Shown here one piece after another: positions 27,301 to 38,334 of a DNA stretch of 64,000 bases. Within the stretch, counting starts at the first letter, position 1. Every line of letters begins with the position of its first letter. The translations under genes and the position numbers were made by a program. Location: the NCBI RefSeq assembly GCF_945859705.1, contig NC_079137.1, positions 38,251,554-38,315,553 on the forward strand. Direction: 5' to 3'. Origin of the DNA: Episyrphus balteatus (taxonomy: Eukaryota > Arthropoda > Insecta > Diptera > Syrphidae). A model generated the notes under the pieces. The model had not been told where the DNA came from and did not search any database. It was given only the letters and a program-made list of their open reading frames with translations.

Positions 27301-27951
27301 TAAGTCACGATTTAATTGACTTTTACATATATTTTTTTCGTTTAATTTGGCTCTATCATCGTGTCAGCGGAGATGTAGCTAGCCAAGAAATGAAAGACTA
27401 CCTACCTTCCTACTGTCCGTTAAGGCATTTAGGTATTTGCTTTTATATGCAGTCAAAAATGCGCTTCGTGGTTTTCTATTTTGGTTAGTTTGATTACCGG
27501 TAAATGTGGCTTACATCGAAATGCACGCGTCAATTATTGTTGGATTGTTTTCTTGCCGAAGGGTTGCCATTTAAAACATTAAAAAAGTTAACAAACATTA
27601 GAACCTTAAGAAAAAAAAACATACTTAATAATTTCAATACAAAATTTTATAACAGTTTTTTATAACAGTTTTCCACAATTTACTGTTGAAACTACTTAGT
27701 GATTTGGAAAATCATTTATTCAAAGATTAGCTTTCCGGCAGGGAACTGTCTACGTGGTCATACTTTATTATCCTCCAAAAACTTCTGTTATACTCTAAAT
27801 GACATACCACGAGTCACCTCTCAAACTTCTCCTATTACGTAACATTTATTGTGAATAAAGCACGAAATGTATAACTGCGAGTGGTCCAAGTAAACTCATC
27901 GACCCTTACGCTACGGAGTCACATTAAATACACAAAATACAATAGTTATAC

Positions 27952-28315
27952 ACGCACTTTTAAACTATTAGTATATTGAGGAACTGTTATATAGTTTTCT
28001 TAAATACACTGGATAGTTAATTCATGAACAAAGTTCAACTCCCGTAGAAGAACTATTATAAATTAATTGGTACTCACTTTTAAACTATTAGTATATTGAG
28101 GAACTGTTATACAGTTTTCTTAAATACACTGGATAAGTAATTCATGAACAAAGTTCAACTCCCGTAGAAGAACTATTATAAATTAATTGGTACGCACTTT
28201 TAAACTATTAGTATATTGAGGAACTGTTATACTGTTTTCTTAAATACACTGGATAGTTACATAATTCATGAACAAAGTTCAACTCCCGTAGAAGAACTAT
28301 TATAAATTAATTGGT
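27952..28315 (+). repeat. Tandem repeat, three units of about 120 bp
   Basis: Units start at 27952, 28072 and 28192 with ACGCACTTTTAAACTATTAG (the second has ACTCAC) and end near AATTAATTGGTAC. They are nearly identical; the third has a 4-base insertion. They lead into an 0.8-kb sequence that is repeated at 32123. Confidence 0.9.
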
Positions 28316-29116
28316 ACGATTGTAATACACTGATCCCAACAAAAACTGTTATAATACAGTATAGAGTAGGTAGTAACTGACTTCCACTGAAACCTACCAC
28401 CGTATTTATTTGAAACGTCCTTTGAAATGTTTCAGAAAGAGCTCACAGTTAAAATTAAAATTATATCACTTTGTTTAGAGACATTCATCTGGTTTATCAG
28501 TTATCACTTAGCTCATTTACTTGAAAACTGTCATAACTCAAAAAAACTGTTTTTTTTTTCAGAAAACAAGTTCTAAATTTGGTATCGATCAATTTTTGTA
28601 TGTAAAAAGTTAGTTTCTAAAACAAAACTAGTGCTCCTTCTTCGTCAGTTTTTAAAGTTAAGAAATGACTTTCTGCTGGATTAAAGACTCTACTTTATTC
28701 CAATATCTTCTGCATTTATAACTCAAACTCGTGATTTTTGAACTATGACGGAATTTACGTAAATGAGTGATTTGTCAACTTTAAGTTATTAACAATAAAG
28801 GATGCCATAAATGTAATTGACAATAATGGTATTTCAGTCAAATATTATGAAGCTTTGGTATGATGCCAAAAGTTTCTATAGGCTCAATTCCGCAAGGTGA
28901 AAAATCTCCGAGATATTTGAGCTTGAGCATTGCAAACTTTTAGAAGCAAGGTAGAGGGAAAACATTATAGTTAACAATTAACTTTATCATCCTTAATAGC
29001 ATCAAAGCATTACCTATTTTCAACTACAAGCACCTACTTTCGTTATACTTTTCATTCGGGTTATGAAATTTGTTCAAGATCAAATACCCTTAAAATATTA
29101 TGGCTTGTATGTATAT
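28316..29116 (+). repeat. 0.8-kb repeat, left copy
   Basis: Starts GATTGTAATACACTGATCCC and ends GGCTTGTATGTATAT at the transposon edge. It matches 32123-32900 closely, with small indels. Confidence 0.85.
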
Positions 29117-29629
29117 TAGAGTGACCGCAACTCCCATAGAAAAAAATTTTTGTCGAATTTTTTTCGGGGGAACCCCATAAAATGTTCCGCCTTTGCAGAT
29201 TTTTAGATAGCCAAAATTTCAGCTCGATTGGATAAGTCTAAATGGTGCCGACACTCGCTCAAAGTATCAAAAATCTCTGTTTTTTCACTGTTTTTCGAAG
29301 AAAATTAGCTCTAGCTCCCAAACAGATGGGGTTATTTTCACTTTTTATATATTAAATGAAAGGTAGTGCTTATTACACATAATTCAGATTCAAAATTTGT
29401 TTAGTTTTACAAAAAAAAAAATATTGTCATCAATTTAAATTTTCAGTACTTACCTCAAAAAGAGCTGAAGTGCAAACTCGATTTAAAATAAAACTTTCTA
29501 TGTTATAGATTGATGTTACCTATCTAATTGAAATGCTTCTCGTATTATATATAATAATATATAATAATTTTATCAATTATAGAAGCACAGAGTAAAATTG
29601 ACTGAAAAAAAAAAAAAACAAAACAAAAA

Positions 29630-29700
29630 GGGCACCCAGTGGGGGTTGAACCTGCTATGCCTGGATTGATAGGCGAGCGCTTTAACATCGGGCTAACTCA
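29630..29700 (-). repeat. tRNA-like sequence (SINE-head type)
   Basis: Read on the minus strand it has GTTAGCCCGATGTTAAAGCG (A-box-like), a GCCT/AGGC anticodon-stem pairing and GGTTCAACCCC, an exact fit to the B-box GGTTCRANNCC. It lies inside the transposon at 29119. The acceptor stem is poor and there is no clear anticodon loop, so it is more likely a SINE head or a pol III promoter relic than a working tRNA gene. Confidence 0.5.
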
Positions 29701-30100
29701 ATGTTGACAATTGTCGTGACAAACTAAAACAAATCTTAAGATATTCAACGAAGTGTTATGGAATTTTCAGGATTTAAGCTTTTAATAGAAAAAAAATTAA
29801 ATTTTAGAGAAATAATTTTTCTGTTTATTTACGTTTTTTTTATAGAAACAAAATAAAATGCAGTTGTAAAATACATATTTGTTGTTTTTTTTATGAAGTT
29901 TAAGCTTCACGAGTCGTTTCGTTGGTAGTTCAATAATTTTATTAAGATAAACTCTCGCTTTTTGCTAATTTTCCTTTGTATATAAAATAAATTAACTTAA
30001 AATAAAATGTGAGTATTAATTCTGTTGCGTTTTTGTTTTAAGATTAAAAGAAGTTTTAAGAATTGTTAGTGTTTTCCAGATATATTTTGTGTTCGTTGAT

Positions 30101-31506
30101 ATGGCATTGGCAGCAAACACCCGAGAAAAAATTTTTCTTGTAGGCTATCCGTCTCATCAAATTACAGGGTGTAAATTACCCTCAAATCGTCAAGTTTTGT
30201 CAACACTATTTTTTAATTTGCGAATTGTAAAATTAAATTTAAAGGAATCTGCAAGACTTGTCATTCGAGAGGTACTTATTTTTTTGGGAAAAAGCCAGAA
30301 TTCAAACAAAATATGAAAAAGATGCCATTGTTAAATTAGAAAAACTTTACAATGAGTGGAGAAATCACCAACGAAATAAAAACAAAACGCTTGAAAGCAC
30401 CAAAAATAAAATAAAAGAATTTGCGTTGAAAATAGACGATCTCTTTGATATAGCACATCGAGATGCCTTGACCATTACTGAAAAAAAAACGCAGAATTGA
30501 AGAATTCAGATTTGATATTGGTAAGCTTTAGTATTATTATCATTTTAATTAGATCTTTGCTAATGTTGACTGATTTTAAAAGATACTGAAGATGACGCGG
30601 AAACACAGGGGACGGAGGAGGAAGCTCAAGAAGAAGTATATAGCCAGAATTCTGCGGATTGGGATAGAATGGATGTTTCTCTATCTCAGGCAACCTCTGG
30701 GCCATCGGGTAGCAGGAAAATGAGATGGAAGCGTAGTTGGATTCAGAACACCAGGAGCCACTCATCCTGCTAGGTGGATGGCCAAAGCTATTTATAGCTT
30801 AAAAATATTCATGTTTCGAAGCCAGTTTAAAATGAGTAACGAGGAACGTAACGCTCTCGGTGATATCTGCGTTTTCATCGTAAAAATTTACTGCAAGGCT
30901 TGGTTTAATGCCCCAAGAGCTTATCTGGCTCCTAAACAAGATCTTGATCTTTTGCGTGATTTCATTGAATACCGCAAGATAGACAAAGACATTTCAGAGA
31001 AGGCTCTTGCTAAATTCTCAAACCATTTATGGTATTTGAGTTCAGAGCTGGTAGGTCTGGCGTTCTTTGACCCAACTTTACCAGATGGCGAAAAATCAGA
31101 AATGGCCAACATAATTTTAAAAAACAGAGAAACAGAAACCAACAGAATAGTAAATCCAAAGCTACATCCACATGAAATTGAACAATTTGTCACAGCAGGG
31201 TTAAAAAATATTGTGAACAAAGAAACATTGAACTTTTTCGGCCGATTGAAAATAGACACAAGTTTTCTCAAAGAACCTCCAAATCTTTGGCCCGAAAACC
31301 CCCATTTTAAAGAAGGCTTTCAGAAAGTGAAAACACTTAAAGTCGTAAATGACATGGCAGAAAGAGGAGTCAAGTTAATAACCGATTTTAATAATCTTTT
31401 AACTAAAGATGAGGAACAAAAACAATATGTACTTCAGGTAGTCAGTGAGTGCCGAAAATTATATCCTGATGCTTCCAAAACTACTTTAAGTAAGTCACTT
31501 GATTAA
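30101..31506 (+). pseudogene. Broken transposase-like gene inside the long-TIR transposon
   Basis: Three coding pieces remain. The first (30101-30270) reads REKIFLVGYPSHQITGCK and then SARLVIREV. The second continues in another frame (about 30270-30497): FFWEKARIQTKYEKDAIVKL and later KIDDLFDIAHRDAL. An intron-like gap follows, with gtaagc near 30520. The third (about 30750-31506) reads HPARWMAKAIYSLKIFMF through DICVFIVKIYCKAWF and HLWYLSSELVGLAFFDPTLP. I recall the same order of motifs in a widespread uncharacterised insect protein family, which usually has a longer central region. A frameshift near 30270, a stop at 30497 and the missing centre make it a pseudogene. The superfamily is not assigned. 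Confidence 0.65.
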
Positions 31507-31997
31507 ATTTTTTAGTATTTACTTCAATAATTTTGTATAAGAAATTTAACACGATGTTAAGTATTTTGTTTTTTAGAAATCTGTTAAATGTTTCGATTTT
31601 TTTTTTTAAATAAAACAGTAAAAAAAAAAGTTTCATTTTAAATCGAGTTTGCACTTCAGCTCTTTTTGAGGTAAGTACTGAAAATTTAAATTGATGACAA
31701 TATTTTTTTTTTTTTGTAAAACTAAACAAATTTTGAATCTGAATTATGTGTAATAACACTACCTTTCATTTAATATATAAAAAGTGAAAATAACCCCATC
31801 TGTTTGGGAGCTAGAGCTAATTTTCTTCGAAAAACAGTGAAAAAACAGAGATTTTTGATACTTTGAGCGAGTGTCGGCACCATTTAGACTTATCCAATCG
31901 AGCTTAAATTTTGGCTATCTAAAAATCTGCAAAGGCGGAACATTTTATGGGGTTCCCCCGACCAAATTTAGAAAATCGATTTCTTGCGGACACTCTA

Positions 31998-32900
31998 GTA
32001 CGCACTTTTAAACTATTAGTATATTGAGGAACTGTTATACAGTTTTCTTAAATACACTGGATAGTTAATTCATGAACAAAGTTCAACTCCCGTAGAAGAA
32101 CTATTATAAATTAATTGGTACGATTGTAATACACTGATCCCAACAAAAACTGTTATAATACAGTATAGAGTAGGTAGTAACTGACTTCCACTGAAACCTA
32201 CCACCGTATTTATTTGAAACGTCCTTTGAAATGTTTCAGAAAGAGCTCACAGTTAAAATTAAAATTATATCACTTTGTTTAGAGACATTCATCTGGTTTA
32301 TCAGTTATCACTTATCACCACAACAGCTCATTTGCTTGAAAACTGTCATAACTCAAAAAAACAGAAAACGAGTTTTAAATTTGGTATCGATCTATTTTTG
32401 TATGTAAAAAATTATTTTCTAAAACAAAACTAGTGCTCCTTCTTCGTCAGTTTTTAAAGTTAAGAAATGACTTTCTGCTGGATTAAAGACTCTATTTTAT
32501 TCCAATATCTTCTGCATTTATAACTCAAACTCGTGATTTTTGAACTATGACGGTATTTAAGTAAATGAGCGATTTGTCAACTTTAAGTTAATAACAATAA
32601 AGAATGCCATAAATGTAATTGACGATAATGGTATTTTAGTCAAATATTATGTAGATTTAGTATGATGCAGTTCAAAACATGCCAAAAGTTTCTATAGGCT
32701 CAATTCCGTAAGGTGAAAAATCTCCGAGATATTTGAGCTTGAGCATTGCAAACTTTTAGAAGCAAGGTAGAGGGAAAACATTATAGTTAACAATTAACTT
32801 TATCATCCTTAATAGCATCAAAGCATTACCTATTTTCAATTCGGGTTATGAAATTTGTTCAAGATCACATGCCCTTAAAATATTATGGCTTGTATGTACA
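31998..32900 (+). repeat. One 120-bp unit plus 0.8-kb repeat, right copy
   Basis: Begins directly after the transposon with GTACGCACTTTTAAAC (one tandem unit), then GATTGTAATACACTG and onward to TGGCTTGTATGTACATTGTA. Together with the left copy it frames the transposon at 29119-31995. Confidence 0.85.
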
Positions 32901-32992
32901 TTGTACAAAGTAGGAGTATGTATGTTGGTATTATTGTTCCCCTATAACTTCAAAACTACTACTATTTAGTTCATTGGTTATAGGCTATGACG

Positions 32993-34284
32993 CACAGTGG
33001 GACGACCCATAGCAATAAATAAAAAAATCGAATATTATTGCAGTACTTTTGAGTGATTGGTATGTCATCCCAAATATATTTAGGTTCTAACTGCATCAAA
33101 ATTATTTGCGTTTTCCAATTAGTGCAAAAGTTAACTCATCAAGGTATATAAATTAATATTTAAGTATAAAAAATTTTTTGTTTTATTGTTTTGGTTTTAT
33201 TAGTGATTTTCCAAGTGTTGGTAGAAAAAAAAATTTTTTGACTTTGAGTAAGATTTTCTTTTTTACACCTAAAAGGCTCTCTGGGGTTTTATGGTTTTAT
33301 ACTCAGGAAAGTGTCCTCTAAAGGAATCAAGAAAAAAATCTTGCCCCAATTTGCCCCAAGTAATTATAATCGCGTTTTTTAGGTTCGACCCTCTATATCA
33401 AAAATGACCAAAATTTAAAAACTTGGCTGGATAGTGCGAAAACAGACGTTTTGATGGGTTCTGTTTGAAAATTCAACAACTTCTTGGCTTAGAGGAGTCA
33501 ACAGGAGATGTAGAAGCTCAAATACAGGAAGTAACTAAATTTTATTACCTCAAAGTAAAGTAGAAGATGGAGCAGTCTTCTAGAAGACTCAATCGGTTCA
33601 TGAGCGCTAAGGAATAATGCCTGAATTCTAATGTGAATATAACTAAAGCTATACATGATTGCGTAAGTGATAAAATCAATTTAAAACAAAAAAATGCTCT
33701 TTAAACCAATATTATTTATAACATTTTACCATTTTAATCAAAAATGATGGGATCAAATTCTATAAAAACGCAAAAATTCTTAGCAGTTGTCAAATTTCCG
33801 GTCAAACAGTTCACATATATCAAATTATGATCGAGATATATACCAATATTCATCAAAAAATTATATAGATCTTAGTTTTCCCCTAGAATTTAACCCGGAC
33901 GACTTAAGTTATACCTCCGAAATCGACAATGAATAAAAAGTTTTGTTTCTTTATTTTTTTATTTTATTATTTGTTTTGAATATTCAAATTAAAGTGTTTT
34001 ATTATCTATACTATTATTAGTTCTATTTTACATAAATTAAAATTATTTAAAAGAAAAGAAAAAATAATAATAAAAAGAAAATCCTAAAAAAAAGTTCGCT
34101 GCTCAGCTCTTTTAATTAAATAAAAATGAATTTCCTGGCTAAAACGTTTCCATTTATCTGGTTTTCATGTTTAATTCATAGATTTAGGTGTAAATAGACG
34201 TCTTAATGCAACTTTGCGTAGTTTCAGTCACTAAAACACATGATATTAGAAATGCCGATTTTTCCATACATTCGTTCCACTGTG
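32993..34284. mobile_element. Transib-like non-autonomous element
   Basis: The ends are inverted repeats CACAGTGGGACGA and CACAGTGGAACGA, flanked by a 5-bp duplication TGACG (32988-32992 and 34285-34289). CACWRTG ends plus a 5-bp duplication are the signature of Transib, the family related to RAG1. The 1292-bp interior has a short frame around 33460-33600 (reading QLLGLEESTGDVEAQIQEV before a stop) that I cannot assign to a Transib transposase. Confidence 0.72.
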
Positions 34285-34620
34285 TGACGGAGCCCTCTTG
34301 AAGCGAAAACTATGAACTAGAAGAAAATTCTTTTTAAAGTAGGTAAAGTGGCACTGTAAATATTTTATCAAATTATAACTTCCAAAACCAGCTAAAAACG
34401 CAGTTCTGTTATCGTAAGATCCTTGGAACTGTAAAAATCATCTGAACCAATTTTCAAGTTTCTGTTCCGGATCTACCTCGGTGTACAGATGAGGCAGAAT
34501 GCCTTAAAACATGGTTAATTTTGCATGTATGCTTCTGAGACCATTATATTATCTCAAAAAAGAAACGAACACATTTTTTTTAGGTTATCGCGGAAATCTG
34601 ACGTGATAAACCAAAATAGA

Positions 34621-34747
34621 CTTCGAATCTGGCTTCAGCGACCCGAAAAACATATAATTAACATAGTCGCACTCCCAGATTTAAAAAAAATGTTCGAGGC
34701 TGTAACATTCGGACTTCGGACTCGGTTTCAGCGACCCTAAAAACCTA
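34621..34747 (+). repeat. Degenerate repeat with CTTCGGACTC...CAGCGACCC words
   Basis: CTTCGAATCTGGCTTCAGCG at 34621 and CTTCGGACTCGGTTTCAGCG at 34715 are each followed by ACCC(G/T)AAAAAC. A third, weaker copy is at 4443-4477 (CTTCGGATTCAAGTTCAGC). This is a fragment of a dispersed interspersed repeat. Confidence 0.45.
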
Positions 34748-35102
34748 TGGATTCCACTAAAAAAAACAGCCCAAAACACAATATAGAGAGTTACTATCCC
34801 TTATAAAAGGTTTGAGATAGTCATCGGAAAAAACCTGTTATCTTAAAAACTGTCCATTTTTCGACTTTCTGCCCATATTTGATCAGGAGCTTCAACAGAA
34901 CAACATACTAAAATTTCAGACAATTTCACCGAGGGCCACTTCCCATACAAAATGTGCGGGGTCCTTTATAGAAATTTCAATATTTTTCAGATTGAAAGGT
35001 TACTTTAAAGCTAAAGAGACTCCATAATACACTAATTTTTCATCTGAACTAGCTTTAATCCATGCTCTCTTATACCTAAACCTTATTGTATGTATAGTAC
35101 TA

Positions 35103-35240
35103 TAGCATGACGAAATCAACTTTTTCTAACTTCTCCATCGTTCCGGTCAAAATAAAAATTTCGAGGTTTTATTCAAAACACCTCGAAATTTTTTTTTTTT
35201 TTGACACGAAACCAATACTTGACCTATAGAGCAGTAAAAA
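35103..35240 (-). repeat. Dispersed octamer-core repeat, copy D (5' fragment, inverted)
   Basis: On the minus strand it shows ACTGCTCTATAGGTCAAGTA, TTGGTTTCGTGTC, an AAAACCTCG word and GAGAAG-type sequence, then stops before the octamers. A short 5' fragment. Confidence 0.65.
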
Positions 35241-37656
35241 AAAAACCCTAAAGTCCTATTAATTGATAATACTAGTATTTAAAGAGTTTATAATTAGCGG
35301 ACGAGCAAGACGCTTCAAACGATTGCATCTACTAACTAGTGGCCTGGGAGTGAAATTCTATTGCTTCTATTCTATATAGAAGTTTAGGGGAGAACGGGAC
35401 ATCACTAAGATGCATTCATTAATTCGGTGGCAAACTTCGTTATTTGGAAGATTTAAGAAAACCGAGTCTTAAGTACGGTTTCGTCCAATCGCTACTATTT
35501 GACCAAATTGTTAACAAATTCGCATAGAAAATAAAGTCGTACAGTGGAAACCGTCTTTAAAACCTATCCATCCACTCTGCAATGCAGCAAAGACTCTGGT
35601 TCATCAAGATATTGGGCAAAAGAAGTCTTTGCTAGCTGTATTGTTGTTGTCTGAAGTATAGTGAACTTTAATCGCACAGATAGTTCAACATTGGAGAGTT
35701 TCTATTGACCAGGTTTCCACTTTACTTTATACCATTATTTGTTTCTATTCATTTTTGTTGTTGGTATTTAGTTTTTGTATTTTATTGTTATTTAATTCAG
35801 GTATTTCCCCTTTCCCTCTCTTGTTGCTTATCTGACATTTTTCTTCATTTCTAGCAAAAAAAAAAAAAGAAGCGTACAAAACGTTGAATATGCGTAAAGA
35901 GCACGACCAAAAGAATTCTCGGCCTTGAGGTTATGCGCTGTTTTAACTTCTTTTTTTTTTTTGGCTTCGAACTCGATTTCACTTGATTTACAAAAAACAA
36001 AAAAAAAAAAACTAAAAATCGTTACATATATCTATAGGTACATTTTTGTGGTCTTTTATTTTTCGTATAGTATATTTTAAAAGCACAGCTAAGGAAGGTT
36101 GTTTATGAAGGTGCATCGGTGTAATGCAGCAACCAATGGAAGTAAGGGGATTTGTTGGCAATATACACTTTACTGGAAGAAGGGGAGAGGAATCTTAAAA
36201 GCAAGACGGGTTGATTAATAAGGTCTGTCTTTGGGTTCACGGAATGAATGAACAAATGGCGGATTAATGTATATAAACCTAACTATACAAACGTATATAA
36301 ATTTTATTTTTATTTTTTTTTTTTTTTTTGCTTTCCTCAAAACAAGTATTTCTTAATTAACTTTCAATTCGAGCTGTTTGTTTGTTGTATCATGTGTTTT
36401 CTGTTGCATTGCTTTGGTTTATTGGAGAAATCTTGGATGGTTGCGTTTTGATTTTGGTTTTGGGTTTTTTTTTTTTCTTTCTTTCGTTTTTTTTTTTTTG
36501 TAAATTTAAGATCCGTTTATATGTATTTTACCTTGTTACTTAATTTGATGAATAATCAAGAGTCATGCAATATAATCAACCGGTAGTGAGTTCTTTATTT
36601 TGTCTTCTATTTAAGTTATGGGAAAAAGAAAGAGGTCAACAAAAAAATACTTACAATAAGATATAATTGTTAATGAACAGTTTACTCTAGAAATCAGTGA
36701 GAGTATAATTGATACGTGACTTGTATCATGAATCATGGAATACAATGCTCTTAAATGTCGATTGTTGAGTTTCAAAGTGGCATGAATTTTTTTATGTAGT
36801 AGATAGATATTAGTTTTGATTTTGAATTAATTTAAGAGTGTGAAAGTAGAAATGAACAGAACTTTTCACTAGAACTCTATTCAGACAAAATTACATTACG
36901 ACCGGGAAAGTCAAAATAGGAAACAATATTCGCACTATGCTGAAAATTGGTACAGGTCTTTGATTCAAAATCAAAAGTGAATTGCAAAAGTCTCCATCAA
37001 TTCCATATCGACAAAAAAGAAAAACAAAAATTATTCAAGCTTTGACTACGGCAACACCAAAAAGTGGGATTTATAATGTGGGCTATAGTGTTGCCTTTGA
37101 TTTTTAACATTTTTGTTTCTATTAAAAAGTCATTTATTTTATAAAATTGACTAACCTACACGCTTTAGCCTTGTATGCTTTCAAGAAATATAAACAAAAA
37201 ATCAATCGCAAAGCTTGTGGTTTCAAGAAATAGTGAATAAATCACCAAAATACACAGACAAAAAATTCGTGTTTATGTATGTATGTATGTACATATATGG
37301 GTCAAAATCATGGATGTCCAAAATTTTAGTTACAGGCATTTTTTACATCAAAACAACATTATATTAAAGTTTTTTAATTTATTGGTTAAAACAGTTGTTT
37401 TTTATAAGAAAAGTTTTTATTTCAATTCCATCTAATATACCCAAAAAAAAGCGTTCTCGGAATACTTCCATAATTCAAAAACTGATTTTCAAATGGATTA
37501 AACACACATTAAAGTCAATCATTTATTTGGTTATGAGTGAGTTTTAGTTTCATTTATAAGGAGCCTACATCAATTAACCGTCATTCTGGGAACTCTTGTT
37601 TTGGGATATATTGAGATTGCAAAACTATTTTTTTGTATGAAATTATGATCACAAAT

Positions 37657-37743
37657 CGAGGTCACTGCAGTCTTTGTTTTTGCATTTGCTTGTACCAGGA
37701 GTTTGTAGGCCTACCTTTCTTTTTATTTCGAGGTCACTGCAGT
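37657..37743 (+). repeat. 16-bp direct repeats flanking 55 bp
   Basis: TCGAGGTCACTGCAGT occurs at 37657-37672 and 37728-37743. It could be a long target duplication around a tiny insertion, or a chance local duplication. Confidence 0.5.
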
Positions 37744-38334
37744 TTATTCTCAAAAGTATTTCGTTTTACATTGCGGGATAAAAATAAAAATGAATTATGA
37801 CAAAAACGGTTTTTCCGGGAGCGCTTTAGGACTCTACACTAAAAATATAGTCTTACCAACAAACATAACTCCGCCTGTTTTTGGTATTTTTAATCAAAAT
37901 CCTATCCAAGTTCCTATGGCTGTATATTTCAGCAGTAAACAAAAAAACTTTACAAAAAAATTTATTTTGGCCAAGGTAGAAATGGGCCCTTCAAAAACGA
38001 AATAAAGCAATATTTTAATATTATTCAAGGACTACTACCGTAGTATAACAATGCAGCATTCAAATTAATACTATTTCTAGAACTACAGTCGTTTTGAAGA
38101 GATCACCACCATTTTGCAAAATTTTAGTTAGATGCTTCTTATTTCTGTTCGTTTTCGTTTACTTTTTTAAAAAAGACGAATTTTTCTAAAATAGTATTTA
38201 TATTTATTATAAAAGTAACTTCAAGTTTTAGGACCTTATGATTTGAACGTTCGACTTAAGTCGTATGATTTTTGTAAAAACTCATATCGTGGTACTCAGA
38301 ATAGATGTAGTCAAAATAAAGAAAGTGTTGTGAC

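Larger units (their letters stand above)
29119..31995 (+). mobile_element. DNA transposon with about 370-bp terminal inverted repeats, internally deleted
   Basis: The left arm (29119 to about 29497) is repeated inverted at about 31630-31995, starting GAGTGACCGCAA and (inverted) GAGTGTCCGCAAG. TA lies at both junctions (29117-29118, 31996-31997), so a TA target is plausible. Between the arms is a tRNA-like sequence (29630-29700), then a broken transposase-like gene. The central part of the protein expected between its N- and C-terminal pieces is absent, so the element cannot move by itself. Confidence 0.85.
34748..38326. other. No gene seen outside listed repeats
   Basis: Includes octamer-core copy D and the 16-bp direct repeat. 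A 71-codon frame at 37790-38005 is unrecognised. A TATG microsatellite lies near 37275. Confidence 0.45.

Noticed and set aside
29630..29700. Functional tRNA gene
   Set aside because: The B-box is perfect but the acceptor stem and anticodon loop are poor; kept only as a tRNA-like repeat.
30921..31271. 116-codon minus-strand frame in the transposon
   Set aside because: Antisense shadow of the transposase C-terminal fragment on the + strand.
37790..38005. 71-codon frame as a gene
   Set aside because: No motif, no splice context, low complexity flanks; not enough to call.
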